Source: Vicinamibacterales bacterium
GTDB lineage: Bacteria; Acidobacteriota; Vicinamibacteria; Vicinamibacterales; UBA8438
Length of the DNA stretch: 64,000 nt
Direction: 5' to 3'
Assembly: GCA_958296065.1 (NCBI GenBank)
Contig: CATQHX010000011.1
Coordinates: forward strand, 94,899-158,898
In this document: positions 29,596 through 40,494 of the stretch, in pieces
Layout: each line of letters begins with the position of its first letter
Numbering within the stretch: position 1 is the stretch's first letter
The notes under the pieces: model-generated
What the model saw: the letters and a program-made list of their open reading frames with translations, nothing else
What the model was told of the DNA's origin: nothing
The model's database searches: none
Program-made: the position numbers and the translations under genes

Positions 29596-29833
29596 GCTCC
29601 GCGCACGGTCACAGGCAATCTTGCCCGACAGCCGGAAACCACTCTTCAAGGAAGGAGGAGCTCACCTTTGACGCACTGAACGAGCCGGGTGCGGGGACGT
29701 CCCGGTACGAAGACGGCTTCGATTCCCGCGACGGCTCCCGTCAACGGGGGGTCCCTTTTCACGTGGCCACAGGGGTCCCTTTTGTACTTGCCATTTCCAC
29801 CCACACTACATCAATCCAATTAACGATGTGGGA

Positions 29834-32800
29834 GGTCCATCCCCGCGTGTGCGGGGAAGCCCCATCCTGATACGCCTGCCCCGCGGCAGCCGTGGGTCCA
29901 TCCCCGCGTGTGCGGGGAAGCCATAGCCGCGCGGTTGGTGCTTCCGGGCGAAACGGGTCCATCCCCGCGTGTGCGGGGAAGCCCACTATGGAGTCCACTC
30001 CGCGCGGCAGGCTCGCGGTCCATCCCCGCGTGTGCGGGGAAGCCGGGTAGGGGATACCGACAAATGTCTGTAATTCGGGTCCATCCCCGCGTGTGCGGGG
30101 AAGCCGTGCAAGAGGTCGCGGCGCCGAACACGACCCAAGGTCCATCCCCGCGTGTGCGGGGAAGCCATCCTCTTCTGTCATGCCGGCCCTGGCGGCGCGG
30201 GTCCATCCCCGCGTGTGCGGGGAAGCCAGGCTCGCCCGCACCGCCGCGATATCCTGAAAGGGTCCATCCCCGCGTGTGCGGGGAAGCCTTTCTCGTCGCC
30301 GGTATCGCCTATCCGGCGCGGGGTCCATCCCCGCGTGTGCGGGGAAGCCGTTGCCGGCCGCCCTGGCGTCTGGGCTGAACACGGTCCATCCCCGCGTGTG
30401 CGGGGAAGCCCGACGGCACCCACCAATGGAACAGCGCCCACAGGGTCCATCCCCGCGTGTGCGGGGAAGCCGTCAACGGCCACATCCGGGACGGGCGCGC
30501 CTGGGGTCCATCCCCGCGTGTGCGGGGAAGCCCGATGCATGGCAACTGCCTATTCCTCGAAAACGGTCCATCCCCGCGTGTGCGGGGAAGCCCGAGCGGC
30601 AGCGCGGAGTATGCCGGATGCGCGGGGTCCATCCCCGCGTGTGCGGGGAAGCCCAGGCGCTTCGCGATTCGGCCACCACCGGGGAGGGTCCATCCCCGCG
30701 TGTGCGGGGAAGCCTCCGGCAGGCCCGCGTTGGTGAAGTGGTCCCGGGGTCCATCCCCGCGTGTGCGGGGAAGCCCCGACCGATTTTTCCCGCCGATCCC
30801 TTGACACGGGTCCATCCCCGCGTGTGCGGGGAAGCCCTCATGGCCACCGCCCTCCGCCAGTCGCCGACGGGTCCATCCCCGCGTGTGCGGGGAAGCCTGC
30901 CGAACCCTGGACGCCTGTCGAGGCGTGTAGGGTCCATCCCCGCGTGTGCGGGGAAGCCAAGAAGCCCAACTGGCTACAGACGCGTGAGCAGGGTCCATCC
31001 CCGCGTGTGCGGGGAAGCCCCGACCGATTTTTCCAGCCGATCCCTTGACACGGGTCCATCCCCGCGTGTGCGGGGAAGCCCTCATGGCCGCCGCCCTCCG
31101 CCAGTCGCCGACGGGTCCATCCCCGCGTGTGCGGGGAAGCCACGAGATCGGTGCGCTACTCCGGAAGGGTCCGGGGTCCATCCCCGCGTGTGCGGGGAAG
31201 CCCGGGTGAGCGCCCGCCGGTATTCCAGCGCCGCGGGTCCATCCCCGCGTGTGCGGGGAAGCCGCGGCCGACGCCGGGTGCGTGATCCCCGACTCGGGTC
31301 CATCCCCGCGTGTGCGGGGAAGCCGGTCTCTACTGATGGCCGAGTGTAGGCGTATCGGGTCCATCCCCGCGTGTGCGGGGAAGCCCTGAGCTGCCGGATG
31401 CGCCAGAACGGCAATCCGGGTCCATCCCCGCGTGTGCGGGGAAGCCTTCTTCTGGTGTGCGTCCATCGACGTCACGAGGGGTCCATCCCCGCGTGTGCGG
31501 GGAAGCCCGGAGACAGCAGGTCAGGAGGTCGCCGTACTCGGGTCCATCCCCGCGTGTGCGGGGAAGCCGCGTCTACCGATGCCCCAGGGCCTCGTCGGCG
31601 GGGTCCATCCCCGCGTGTGCGGGGAAGCCCGTGCACTGCATCATCGTCGCGTCGCCGCCGGCGGTCCATCCCCGCGTGTGCGGGGAAGCCTCGACACCGA
31701 CCACCCACCCGCGACTGGCCAGGGGTCCATCCCCGCGTGTGCGGGGAAGCCGCGACCGGGGCGACGGGCGCGGCGCTCGACGCGGGTCCATCCCCGCGTG
31801 TGCGGGGAAGCCCGGTCGCGGACCTGCTTGGCGGCGCTGATGCCGGGTCCATCCCCGCGTGTGCGGGGAAGCCGAGTGGTGGGCCGCTCGCGGCGGAGCG
31901 TGGCAGGGTCCATCCCCGCGTGTGCGGGGAAGCCGGTGCGGCCGGGGCGGCTCACTGCGGAGGGACGGGTCCATCCCCGCGTGTGCGGGGAAGCCTGGGC
32001 GCGATCCGTGCCGGGCGATCCATGCTGGGGTCCATCCCCGCGTGTGCGGGGAAGCCTGCGTCCAGGCGTTGCGGGCGTACTGGCTCGCGGGTCCATCCCC
32101 GCGTGTGCGGGGAAGCCAACGCTTGCACGCCCCTTGCTGCCGTGCTACAGGGTCCATCCCCGCGTGTGCGGGGAAGCCTGCGGAACCTGCACGACCGGAG
32201 CACCGCCCGCGGGTCCATCCCCGCGTGTGCGGGGAAGCCGGGCGGCGCGGGGGTGGCCGGCGGCGCGGGCGCGGTCCATCCCCGCGTGTGCGGGGAAGCC
32301 ACGACGAGGTAGACCTTGAAGCGGGAACGACCGGGTCCATCCCCGCGTGTGCGGGGAAGCCGGCCGCCCTCCGTGCCCTACTTGCGCTCGGTGGGGTCCA
32401 TCCCCGCGTGTGCGGGGAAGCCTCGACCCGTTCGCCGGTGCCGGGACGACTGGCGGGTCCATCCCCGCGTGTGCGGGGAAGCCCTTATCGGCCATTCGAT
32501 AGAATCTCCTCGTGGGGGTCCATCCCCGCGTGTGCGGGGAAGCCGCCGCGGCCGAGTCGGCGCCGGTCATCTACGACGGTCCATCCCCGCGTGTGCGGGG
32601 AAGCCGCGCCCCCGAACGCGTCGCCCGCCTGACGCACGGGTCCATCCCCGCGTGTGCGGGGAAGCCCGTCGTGAGTACTGACTTCTACGCCAACAACAGG
32701 GTCCATCCCCGCGTGTGCGGGGAAGCCTCTCTTGCATCGCATCGCGGGTCCGCCCCACACGGTCCATCCCCGCGTGTGCGGGGAAGCCATGCGCCGCCGC

Positions 32801-35800
32801 CGCGCAATGCCCCCAACGGTGGGTCCATCCCCGCGTGTGCGGGGAAGCCGGCCTCAGCGAGATGGAGGCATACGGCGTCAAGGGTCCATCCCCGCGTGTG
32901 CGGGGAAGCCACGAACTGGGCCACCCTACCGACGGGTGGCCCGGGTCCATCCCCGCGTGTGCGGGGAAGCCGAATCTGGACCGATGCCACCCTCCCGAAG
33001 CCGGGGTCCATCCCCGCGTGTGCGGGGAAGCCGGTGCTCGTGGGCCGGTTCGGCCTAGTGATCCGGGTCCATCCCCGCGTGTGCGGGGAAGCCTCCACGA
33101 ACAGGGCGGCACTCGTGCGCGTGATGGGTCCATCCCCGCGTGTGCGGGGAAGCCTTCCTGGCGACTAGCGCGGCGGTCATCTCCAAGGGTCCATCCCCGC
33201 GTGTGCGGGGAAGCCGGATTCGACCGTAACGGAGTGGCATGGCGGACGGGTCCATCCCCGCGTGTGCGGGGAAGCCGGGTCAGCCCTTAACCCTGACCCG
33301 ATCCTCGCGGGTCCATCCCCGCGTGTGCGGGGAAGCCGCAAATGAACGGCGCAATGACCAACCTCAAAGGGGTCCATCCCCGCGTGTGCGGGGAAGCCGC
33401 TCGGCTGACCGTCTACCGGAACGACAACGTGGGTCCATCCCCGCGTGTGCGGGGAAGCCGCACTCATCAATAGGGATGAGACGCAAGACGCAGGTCCATC
33501 CCCGCGTGTGCGGGGAAGCCCCCTGCAACATGATATTCATCTCGGGAGTCAGAGCGGGGTCCATCCCCGCGTGTGCGGGGAAGCCAGAGCTAAACTGGAC
33601 AATACGAAAACTGCCAAGGGTCCATCCCCGCGTGTGCGGGGAAGCCCGCTACTGGCGTCAAGCTTGGAATCGAAGTACGGGTCCATCCCCGCGTGTGCGG
33701 GGAAGCCCGTACGAGTCCGTATTTGTCCACAGTAGCGAGGGGTCCATCCCCGCGTGTGCGGGGAAGCCGAAGCCAAGTCCCTGCGCATGGACTCCACCAC
33801 GGGTCCATCCCCGCGTGTGCGGGGAAGCCGTGTATGGGATATCGCTAGTTGGCTGAGCACTGGGTCCATCCCCGCGTGTGCGGGGAAGCCACGCATAGCA
33901 CGTCGGAGTAGTGCGCCGGGCCAGGTCCATCCCCGCGTGTGCGGGGAAGCCTCGGCCAGGATATCGCCCTCGGTCAGGGCTGCGGGTCCATCCCCGCGTG
34001 TGCGGGGAAGCCTGGAAAACATCGCATGGTGGCAACAGCACATGGGGTCCATCCCCGCGTGTGCGGGGAAGCCTCCGTAGTGGACTTGCCAGTCTCAATC
34101 GCGAGGGGTCCATCCCCGCGTGTGCGGGGAAGCCCGCAGGCTCACACGATTCAGAGCCTTGGCAACGGGTCCATCCCCGCGTGTGCGGGGAAGCCTGCAT
34201 CCGGTCGAATTCCGGCTCACATTCGTAGGGTCCATCCCCGCGTGTGCGGGGAAGCCCCGACTGGTGAGCTCCGAGCACACCACGGTCACGGTCCATCCCC
34301 GCGTGTGCGGGGAAGCCCCTGAAGACGCTCGTAGGCCAGACGGTAAAACGGGTCCATCCCCGCGTGTGCGGGGAAGCCGTCAGGAAGAGTTGCGGAAGAG
34401 TTGCGGAAGAGGGTCCATCCCCGCGTGTGCGGGGAAGCCTCGACTACGAGAAGCTTGACGGGAAGGTGTACGGGTCCATCCCCGCGTGTGCGGGGAAGCC
34501 GCCGCCGAGACTCTCGCCGAGCATGCCGGTTACGGTCCATCCCCGCGTGTGCGGGGAAGCCGCTGCCAGCCGCGGTTCACGACTCTCAGCCGCGGGTCCA
34601 TCCCCGCGTGTGCGGGGAAGCCACGATGCGAGACTCTATCAGACCCTGTAGATGGGGTCCATCCCCGCGTGTGCGGGGAAGCCTCGGTGTTGGTGCCTGA
34701 TTGCACCGTTGCGGGGGGTCCATCCCCGCGTGTGCGGGGAAGCCTCCACGATGTTGTGTCGCTCCGCGTAGCACGTGGGTCCATCCCCGCGTGTGCGGGG
34801 AAGCCCCGGTGACCATCTTCGTCGGCTCGGCGGGGATGGGTCCATCCCCGCGTGTGCGGGGAAGCCCGATCAAGGTCGACACCGAACGCCGCAAGACGGG
34901 GTCCATCCCCGCGTGTGCGGGGAAGCCCCATACGACCGCCTCAACGCCTGCCCGCTCGAGGGTCCATCCCCGCGTGTGCGGGGAAGCCGGGGCGCTCCCG
35001 GCGATTCCGGCGCTCGCGGGGGGTCCATCCCCGCGTGTGCGGGGAAGCCAACTCGGCGCGGTGGTGCGGGGTCAACCGGAGGGGTCCATCCCCGCGTGTG
35101 CGGGGAAGCCCTCTGCAGGGCTGCTCCAGATCCGCACGCGTAGGGTCCATCCCCGCGTGTGCGGGGAAGCCGTGTGCGGCGCGGTCGTGATCGCGCGGTG
35201 CCGGGGTCCATCCCCGCGTGTGCGGGGAAGCCTGCCGATCGGCGCGCTCCATTGCCAGCCGCGCGGGTCCATCCCCGCGTGTGCGGGGAAGCCTCATCGG
35301 GGGCGAACGGTGTGAACAGGGGGGGGGGTCCATCCCCGCGTGTGCGGGGAAGCCTCGTGGGAATCTCGGGTCTGGCCTTTCTGGTCGGGTCCATCCCCGC
35401 GTGTGCGGGGAAGCCTTCACCTCGCTCGGCCGGTCGGTCACTACCGGGGGTCCATCCCCGCGTGTGCGGGGAAGCCGACGGCACGCCGAGCCGCGGCGAC
35501 TTCGCCTCGGGTCCATCCCCGCGTGTGCGGGGAAGCCGTCGCCGACCGATACAGCAGTTTCTTCCTGCGGGGTCCATCCCCGCGTGTGCGGGGAAGCCGG
35601 CGCCGGCGCCGGCGGCCGGTGCACGGGGCACGGTCCATCCCCGCGTGTGCGGGGAAGCCCCACGCCGCCGGCCGAATATCCGCCACATTCAGGGTCCATC
35701 CCCGCGTGTGCGGGGAAGCCGAATCTCGCGCTCCAGCGCGACCGACCGGTCCAGGTCCATCCCCGCGTGTGCGGGGAAGCCGGGTCCAGGACCTGCCGGT

Positions 35801-37733
35801 TGGGCCAGTCGACGGGTCCATCCCCGCGTGTGCGGGGAAGCCGAGGAAGCGCCAGTCAAACCCTCACCGTCACCGGGTCCATCCCCGCGTGTGCGGGGAA
35901 GCCCGGGTGAGGATGCTCGCGCGCGATTCCGGCACGGGTCCATCCCCGCGTGTGCGGGGAAGCCGGGTCCAGGACCTGCCGGTTGGGCCAGTCGACGGGT
36001 CCATCCCCGCGTGTGCGGGGAAGCCCCACCCACCGCCGATACGCCCATTCCTGGCCGCGGTCCATCCCCGCGTGTGCGGGGAAGCCCCCCGCTTGCTGGT
36101 GATGCTGGCGATCTCCAACGGTCCATCCCCGCGTGTGCGGGGAAGCCGCACTCGCCGCGGTCACCGCCATCTGGTCGAAGGGTCCATCCCCGCGTGTGCG
36201 GGGAAGCCCGGAAGAGGCGGACGAGGCGGCCGTCGAGGTCGGGTCCATCCCCGCGTGTGCGGGGAAGCCGAGGCGGCGTGCTCGATCTTGACGGCGACCG
36301 TGGGTCCATCCCCGCGTGTGCGGGGAAGCCCACGACCTACTGGTCGGACGGCAACGAGAACGTGGTCCATCCCCGCGTGTGCGGGGAAGCCGTCGGCCCG
36401 TCGAGCCCGCAGAGCGATCCGCCGGGTCCATCCCCGCGTGTGCGGGGAAGCCCGCCCCGGCGCACGCTTCACTGCCGCCGCGCACGGTCCATCCCCGCGT
36501 GTGCGGGGAAGCCAACGTGGCCGTCGCGCAGGACCACGCCAACTGGGGTCCATCCCCGCGTGTGCGGGGAAGCCGCCTGCGCGCGCTGTTCGATGAAGCG
36601 CGTCATGGGTCCATCCCCGCGTGTGCGGGGAAGCCTCCTCGGGCCCGTTGCACAACTGCGATATGCACGGTCCATCCCCGCGTGTGCGGGGAAGCCGCCG
36701 CGGTACACGCTGCGCGCGCGCGCGACGATGGTCCATCCCCGCGTGTGCGGGGAAGCCTACTGCGCACTCTTCCCCCTCTCTCGGAGACGCGGTCCATCCC
36801 CGCGTGTGCGGGGAAGCCTCCCGATCGATTCGGGAACGTGCGGACGGTGGGGGTCCATCCCCGCGTGTGCGGGGAAGCCGGCGCCACGCGCCCACCCAGG
36901 CGGCCCTGAGACGGTCCATCCCCGCGTGTGCGGGGAAGCCGCAGATGTCGCACTCGTCGCCGTCGTCCGGTGGGGTCCATCCCCGCGTGTGCGGGGAAGC
37001 CGCGCGGTTCGACTCCCAGTCCTTCCCGGAGCCGGGTCCATCCCCGCGTGTGCGGGGAAGCCGGCTGCGGCTGACGCACACCGGGGAAGGGATCGGGTCC
37101 ATCCCCGCGTGTGCGGGGAAGCCCGCGGGACGATTGCGAACGTGGCACGGTGTCCGGGTCCATCCCCGCGTGTGCGGGGAAGCCGCCGCGTGTGTCTGCG
37201 CCTGTAGGTCCCGATACGGTCCATCCCCGCGTGTGCGGGGAAGCCCCGGGGCGTATCGGACACCGGTAATGGCGGTGGGGTCCATCCCCGCGTGTGCGGG
37301 GAAGCCTACGTCGTCGTCGTCGAATGCACCGGTAAGCAGGGTCCATCCCCGCGTGTGCGGGGAAGCCGCCGGTAAATCGGAGCCGGATGGTGTGGTCGCG
37401 GGTCCATCCCCGCGTGTGCGGGGAAGCCGTGTGCGCTCGCTACGCCTTGACTCGCGCGCAGGGTCCATCCCCGCGTGTGCGGGGAAGCCCTGGTGGAGCT
37501 CGTCGAGGCGCGCAACCTGCCGGGTCCATCCCCGCGTGTGCGGGGAAGCCCCGCCGGACCCGCGGACGGGCGTTCCGGCGCTGGGTCCATCCCCGCGTGT
37601 GCGGGGAAGCCTTGATCGATTTGGCGGATAGGTTGGGCTTCGCGGGTCCATCCCCGCGTGTGCGGGGAAGCCGCCACGACGGCCGTCTCCGGGTCGGGCT
37701 TCAGGGGTCCATCCCCGCGTGTGCGGGGAAGCC
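29834..37733 (-). CRISPR. CRISPR array 2: type I-E, about 130 repeats of 28 bp
   Basis: Repeat (plus strand) GGTCCATCCCCGCGTGTGCG plus GGGAAGCC with 33-bp spacers and a 61-bp period. From the first repeat at 29834 to the last at 37706 this gives about 130 copies. On the minus strand the repeat reads GGCTTCCCCGCACACGCGGG plus GATGGACC, matching the E. coli I-E repeat pattern (GTTCCCCGC...GCGGGGAT). The cas operon reads toward the array from the right, so the leader is at 37734-37803 and new spacers enter at the right. Repeats are almost invariant and no degenerate terminal repeat exists at the left, which fits loss of the old end at the IS21 junction. Confidence 0.98.
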
Positions 37734-37803
37734 TCTGTCAGATTATTGACGGATCTCCGTCGATTCAGTTGTCAAGGAGCAGCGGATTCCTGAGCTCGGT
37801 AGC
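37734..37803 (-). promoter_or_regulatory. Short leader of CRISPR array 2
   Basis: Only 70 bp separate the cas2 stop from the first repeat. The minus strand holds TTGACA at 37775-37770 and the AT-rich CAATAATCTGACAGA just before the repeat, a possible though long-spaced promoter. A 6-bp palindrome GACGGA/TCCGTC lies at 37748-37761, a candidate for integration-host-factor-like bending or Cas1-Cas2 recognition. Function is inferred from position. Confidence 0.55.
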
Positions 37804-38097
37804 TCACAACCTCTTGACGAGAAGCACGCCATCGGCGTCTCGGATCTCTTTCGGCGGATCGCCAAGATGCCGGAGGGCCAAGCCCCCGGCGACGGTGCCG
37901 TCTCGCCAGATCATGGCTACCGCACCGTTTCCGAGCGTGGTGAACCAGTCCTCAAGCACTGTCCAGACGCGCTCGCGCACGCCCGACGAGAGATCGGGCG
38001 ACACATACACGCCCGGCGCGATCTCCAGCATCGCCGAGGCAAGGAAGCCGCGGTACCTGGCCTCGACATCGCGGGTGACGACCACAGTCATCGGCAT
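37804..38097 (-). CDS. cas2: Type I-E Cas2 endonuclease-like adaptation protein
   Basis: A 97-residue protein starting MPMTVVVTRDVEARYRGFLA, with APGVYVSPDLSSGVRERVWT typical of the Cas2e subfamily (ferredoxin-like fold with the VY/W pattern). The C-terminus GDPPKEIRDADGVLLVKRL is the usual Cas2e tail. It dimerises and bridges two Cas1 dimers in the spacer-integration complex. It lies four bases after cas1 and is the last gene before the leader. Confidence 0.95.
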   Translation of the reverse strand: MPMTVVVTRDVEARYRGFLASAMLEIAPGVYVSPDLSSGVRERVWTVLEDWFTTLGNGAVAMIWRDGTVAGGLALRHLGDPPKEIRDADGVLLVKRL

Positions 38098-38101
38098 GCT
38101 G

Positions 38102-39007
38102 TCACGCGTCTGGTGGCACCGGCTCTTCGATCTCTTCGAACAGGGCCTTGATCCGCTCGATCATCTTGGGAATCGTCCGTTCCCGACTCAGCGTGCGCCC
38201 GCATTCCCGCCGCGTCACGCGCTCGATGTTCTCTCCGGCGCCCTTCTCCGTGACTCTCCTGGCGGCGCGGAACGCCACGGGAATGGTGACCGAGTCACGA
38301 AACAGATCCGCGACGTCGAGCACGAACGATTGACCGGAATCCTCATGTATGAACCCGAGCTGCGGCAGCGTCGCCGTGGCGGACACGGCAATCGCGGCAG
38401 CACCTTCCACGGCGCTCGCGGCGTGATTCAACGCCTGATTCGGTGCATCGTTCGCCCCCGGGCGCGCCCGGTCGTAGCGACGCCCTCGCCATTCGATGCC
38501 TATCTGCGCCGCCATCAGGCGGTAGGTCTCCTTCATCCTGGCCCCTTCGATGCCGCGCAGCACCGCAATGTCTTGATGAGGCAGCACCTCGCCCATGCGC
38601 CACGCGTACATGCGCCGGGCGACGTGAAGACGAACATTCGGGTCCGCCCAGGCCCTGGCTTGCCGTCGCGCAAGACCCGACCGGTCGGCAATCAATGGCG
38701 GAGCGGTGTAGCAACGCACCCCATCCTCGCCGACTGCGGCCAGCGCCGTGCCGTGGCGCGCGAGAAGCCGGAGCGCGTCGTGACTGACAGTCGATCCGGG
38801 GCCGAGCAGAATCATGGACACGCCCTGAAACGGGATGGCGTAATGTCCAGGCTCGAGAGGATCGTTTGCCGCCGACCCGCTCGGACCGCGCTCGAACGAC
38901 AACGTCCCGTCGCGCGCCGTGAGCGCGCCGCGCGAGAGCCAAAGGAGCCCGGATCGGTCGGCGTGTGGAATGCGTGCGGTCTCGAGTCCGAGGCGCCCCT
39001 TCAGCAT
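38102..39007 (-). CDS. cas1: Type I-E Cas1 integrase
   Basis: A 301-residue protein with catalytic metal ligands recognisable as Glu154 (RGIEGARMKETY), His221 (LGFIHEDSG) and Asp234 (LDVADLFRD). The order and spacing match E. coli Cas1 (E141, H208, D221). It cuts and joins prespacers at the first repeat. Its start touches the cas6e stop. Confidence 0.96.
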   Translation of the reverse strand: MLKGRLGLETARIPHADRSGLLWLSRGALTARDGTLSFERGPSGSAANDPLEPGHYAIPFQGVSMILLGPGSTVSHDALRLLARHGTALAAVGEDGVRCYTAPPLIADRSGLARRQARAWADPNVRLHVARRMYAWRMGEVLPHQDIAVLRGIEGARMKETYRLMAAQIGIEWRGRRYDRARPGANDAPNQALNHAASAVEGAAAIAVSATATLPQLGFIHEDSGQSFVLDVADLFRDSVTIPVAFRAARRVTEKGAGENIERVTRRECGRTLSRERTIPKMIERIKALFEEIEEPVPPDA

Positions 39008-39787
39008 CTACCGCTCCAGAACCTTCTTGTTCGGCGGGCGCAAGAGAAGCATGCCGTAGCCGTAGGCTCGGTGACGCCCGACGCCGTTCCGCAAGATCGC
39101 TGCGAACGTCTCCTCGTTGGCCACGGCGAACGTGCCGTGCAGAACCGCGTCCGGACCCTCCGGCCCTCCACTGTCGCCGCGCACTGCCCGTGATCGACTG
39201 AAGGAGACCAACCTGCACTCTTCCACAGCTACGGCATCGCCGAAACGCTCGCACAGCCATTCGGCATAGACCGACTGCCGCGTGACGCCGGCGCTCGCGG
39301 CAGCGGAATCGGCCCATCCCGAGGGAAACCGCCGCATCACCTCCAGGCGGAAGGCGTCTACCTCGGCTCCCCTGGACAACGACCGGCCAAGCTGCGGGTG
39401 CGCCAGATCGCGGTGCAGCCGACGCACTGGCCGAAGGCGGAGGTCGAAGCCCAGGCGCCGCCCCTGTTCGAAGTGCGACGGCATGCGCTTCGACCGCATG
39501 CTGTCCGGATCGATCACGTCGAGGCAGTCGGGTGGAGCTACAGTGGCCGCCGTGCTCCGCAGTTCCCCTTCGTCGATATCTGCGTAGGCGTAGAGTGCAG
39601 CACTCGCCCGACGCTCGGATGCGAAGAGCCGGAAGGGCTGCAGCGCACCCTTGCCGAACATCGCGGACAGAAGAACGTGGAAAGCGTGACCCGCATCGAA
39701 CGACCCGTTCCGGATCAACCCCCGGTTGCCAGCCCAGCGATTGAACCTGCACATGTCGAGCGGAGCATGAATCAGATGGATCTTCAT
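39008..39787 (-). CDS. cas6e: Type I-E CRISPR RNA endonuclease Cas6e
   Basis: A 259-residue protein starting MKIHLIHAPLDMCRFNRWAG. DAGHAFHVLLSAMFG carries candidate catalytic histidines (34 and 37), and the C-terminal glycine-rich loop GVGRHRAYGYGMLLLRP is the RAMP signature. It cleaves the array 2 transcript at the base of the repeat hairpin and stays bound in Cascade. Overlaps cas5e by four bases (ATGA). Confidence 0.93.
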   Translation of the reverse strand: MKIHLIHAPLDMCRFNRWAGNRGLIRNGSFDAGHAFHVLLSAMFGKGALQPFRLFASERRASAALYAYADIDEGELRSTAATVAPPDCLDVIDPDSMRSKRMPSHFEQGRRLGFDLRLRPVRRLHRDLAHPQLGRSLSRGAEVDAFRLEVMRRFPSGWADSAAASAGVTRQSVYAEWLCERFGDAVAVEECRLVSFSRSRAVRGDSGGPEGPDAVLHGTFAVANEETFAAILRNGVGRHRAYGYGMLLLRPPNKKVLER

Positions 39788-40494
39788 GCTTCATCTCTCG
39801 AAGACGAGATCGAGCCCTCGCAGATACGGCGTCCACCACCATGCAGTCCACTTACCCAGTTGCGTTCGTCGGTCATGGTCGTGATGCGGAAGGCGGTTCC
39901 CTCTCCTTCCGGCCAGAAGGCGAGCAGCCCGGTCGCGCTCGTCGGCGCAACAGCGCGCAGCGCGGCGCAGGCGTCAGCCGCGTTCGTCACCCAGCCCCCG
40001 AAAATCCGGGTGGAAGGCAAACACGACTTCCGGCCGATGAAGAGCGGCCTTGCCGGTCGATCTAGAGCTGCCGCCAAGGCGTCCAGCGTCGGGCTCGCAT
40101 CCGCGGGGTCGAGCCGAAGCACGGCCGTCAGACGCAGGTCGGCGTGATAGTCCCGCCATCGTTGATGAGCCCCGGCATACGTGGCGGCTCCACCGGCGCG
40201 CCCCGCCGGAACGCCGCGTGTGGTCCATGCCCGGTCGTTCTTTCCGAGCTGCGCCGTCTGGTAGTCAGTCATTCGACTGTGCGCCACCTCCCGCTCCCAA
40301 ACAACGCCGAACACGATCCGCTCCTGTAACGACTGGTGTTCAGCGCGCATTGCGCGCGTCCACCCGAGCGCGTTGGCGAGCAGGCCTGTGAGCATCGACT
40401 GGGCCGGCACGTTACGAATCACGCCGTGGGCGTCGATCATCTCCCCGCCGAAGGCGGCCAGCGGGGCGTGGAAACGTAAATGCATCCAACGCAT
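39784..40494 (-). CDS. cas5e: Type I-E Cascade subunit Cas5e
   Basis: The ATG at 40494 (MRWMHLRFHAPLAAFGGEMI) overlaps the cas7e stop as TGATG, giving 236 residues; the longer frame to 40530 is less likely. The N-terminal RAMP strand HLRFHAPLAAFGGE and SMLTGLLANALGW helix fit Cas5e, which caps the 5-prime handle of the crRNA. Confidence 0.93.
   Translation of the reverse strand: MRWMHLRFHAPLAAFGGEMIDAHGVIRNVPAQSMLTGLLANALGWTRAMRAEHQSLQERIVFGVVWEREVAHSRMTDYQTAQLGKNDRAWTTRGVPAGRAGGAATYAGAHQRWRDYHADLRLTAVLRLDPADASPTLDALAAALDRPARPLFIGRKSCLPSTRIFGGWVTNAADACAALRAVAPTSATGLLAFWPEGEGTAFRITTMTDERNWVSGLHGGGRRICEGSISSSRDEA

Larger units (their letters stand above)
26550..29799 (+). mobile_element. IS21-family insertion element between the two CRISPR arrays
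   Basis: The left end starts TGGTAGTGGCAACATGAAAA and the right end, read on the minus strand from 29799, starts TGGAAATGGCAAGTACAAAA. Both continue with repeated AAAGGGACC blocks separated by GTGGCCAC, the multiple terminal repeats typical of IS21 elements. Inside are istA, istB and a 96-residue ORF. No target duplication is visible: the left flank is a truncated array 1 repeat, the right flank is a spacer-length piece of array 2. This implies recombination after insertion. Confidence 0.85.

Noticed and set aside
29759..37749. Long open frames through array 2 on both strands (SPRVRGS, HAGMD repeats)
   Set aside because: These are read-through of the 61-bp repeat unit, not genes.
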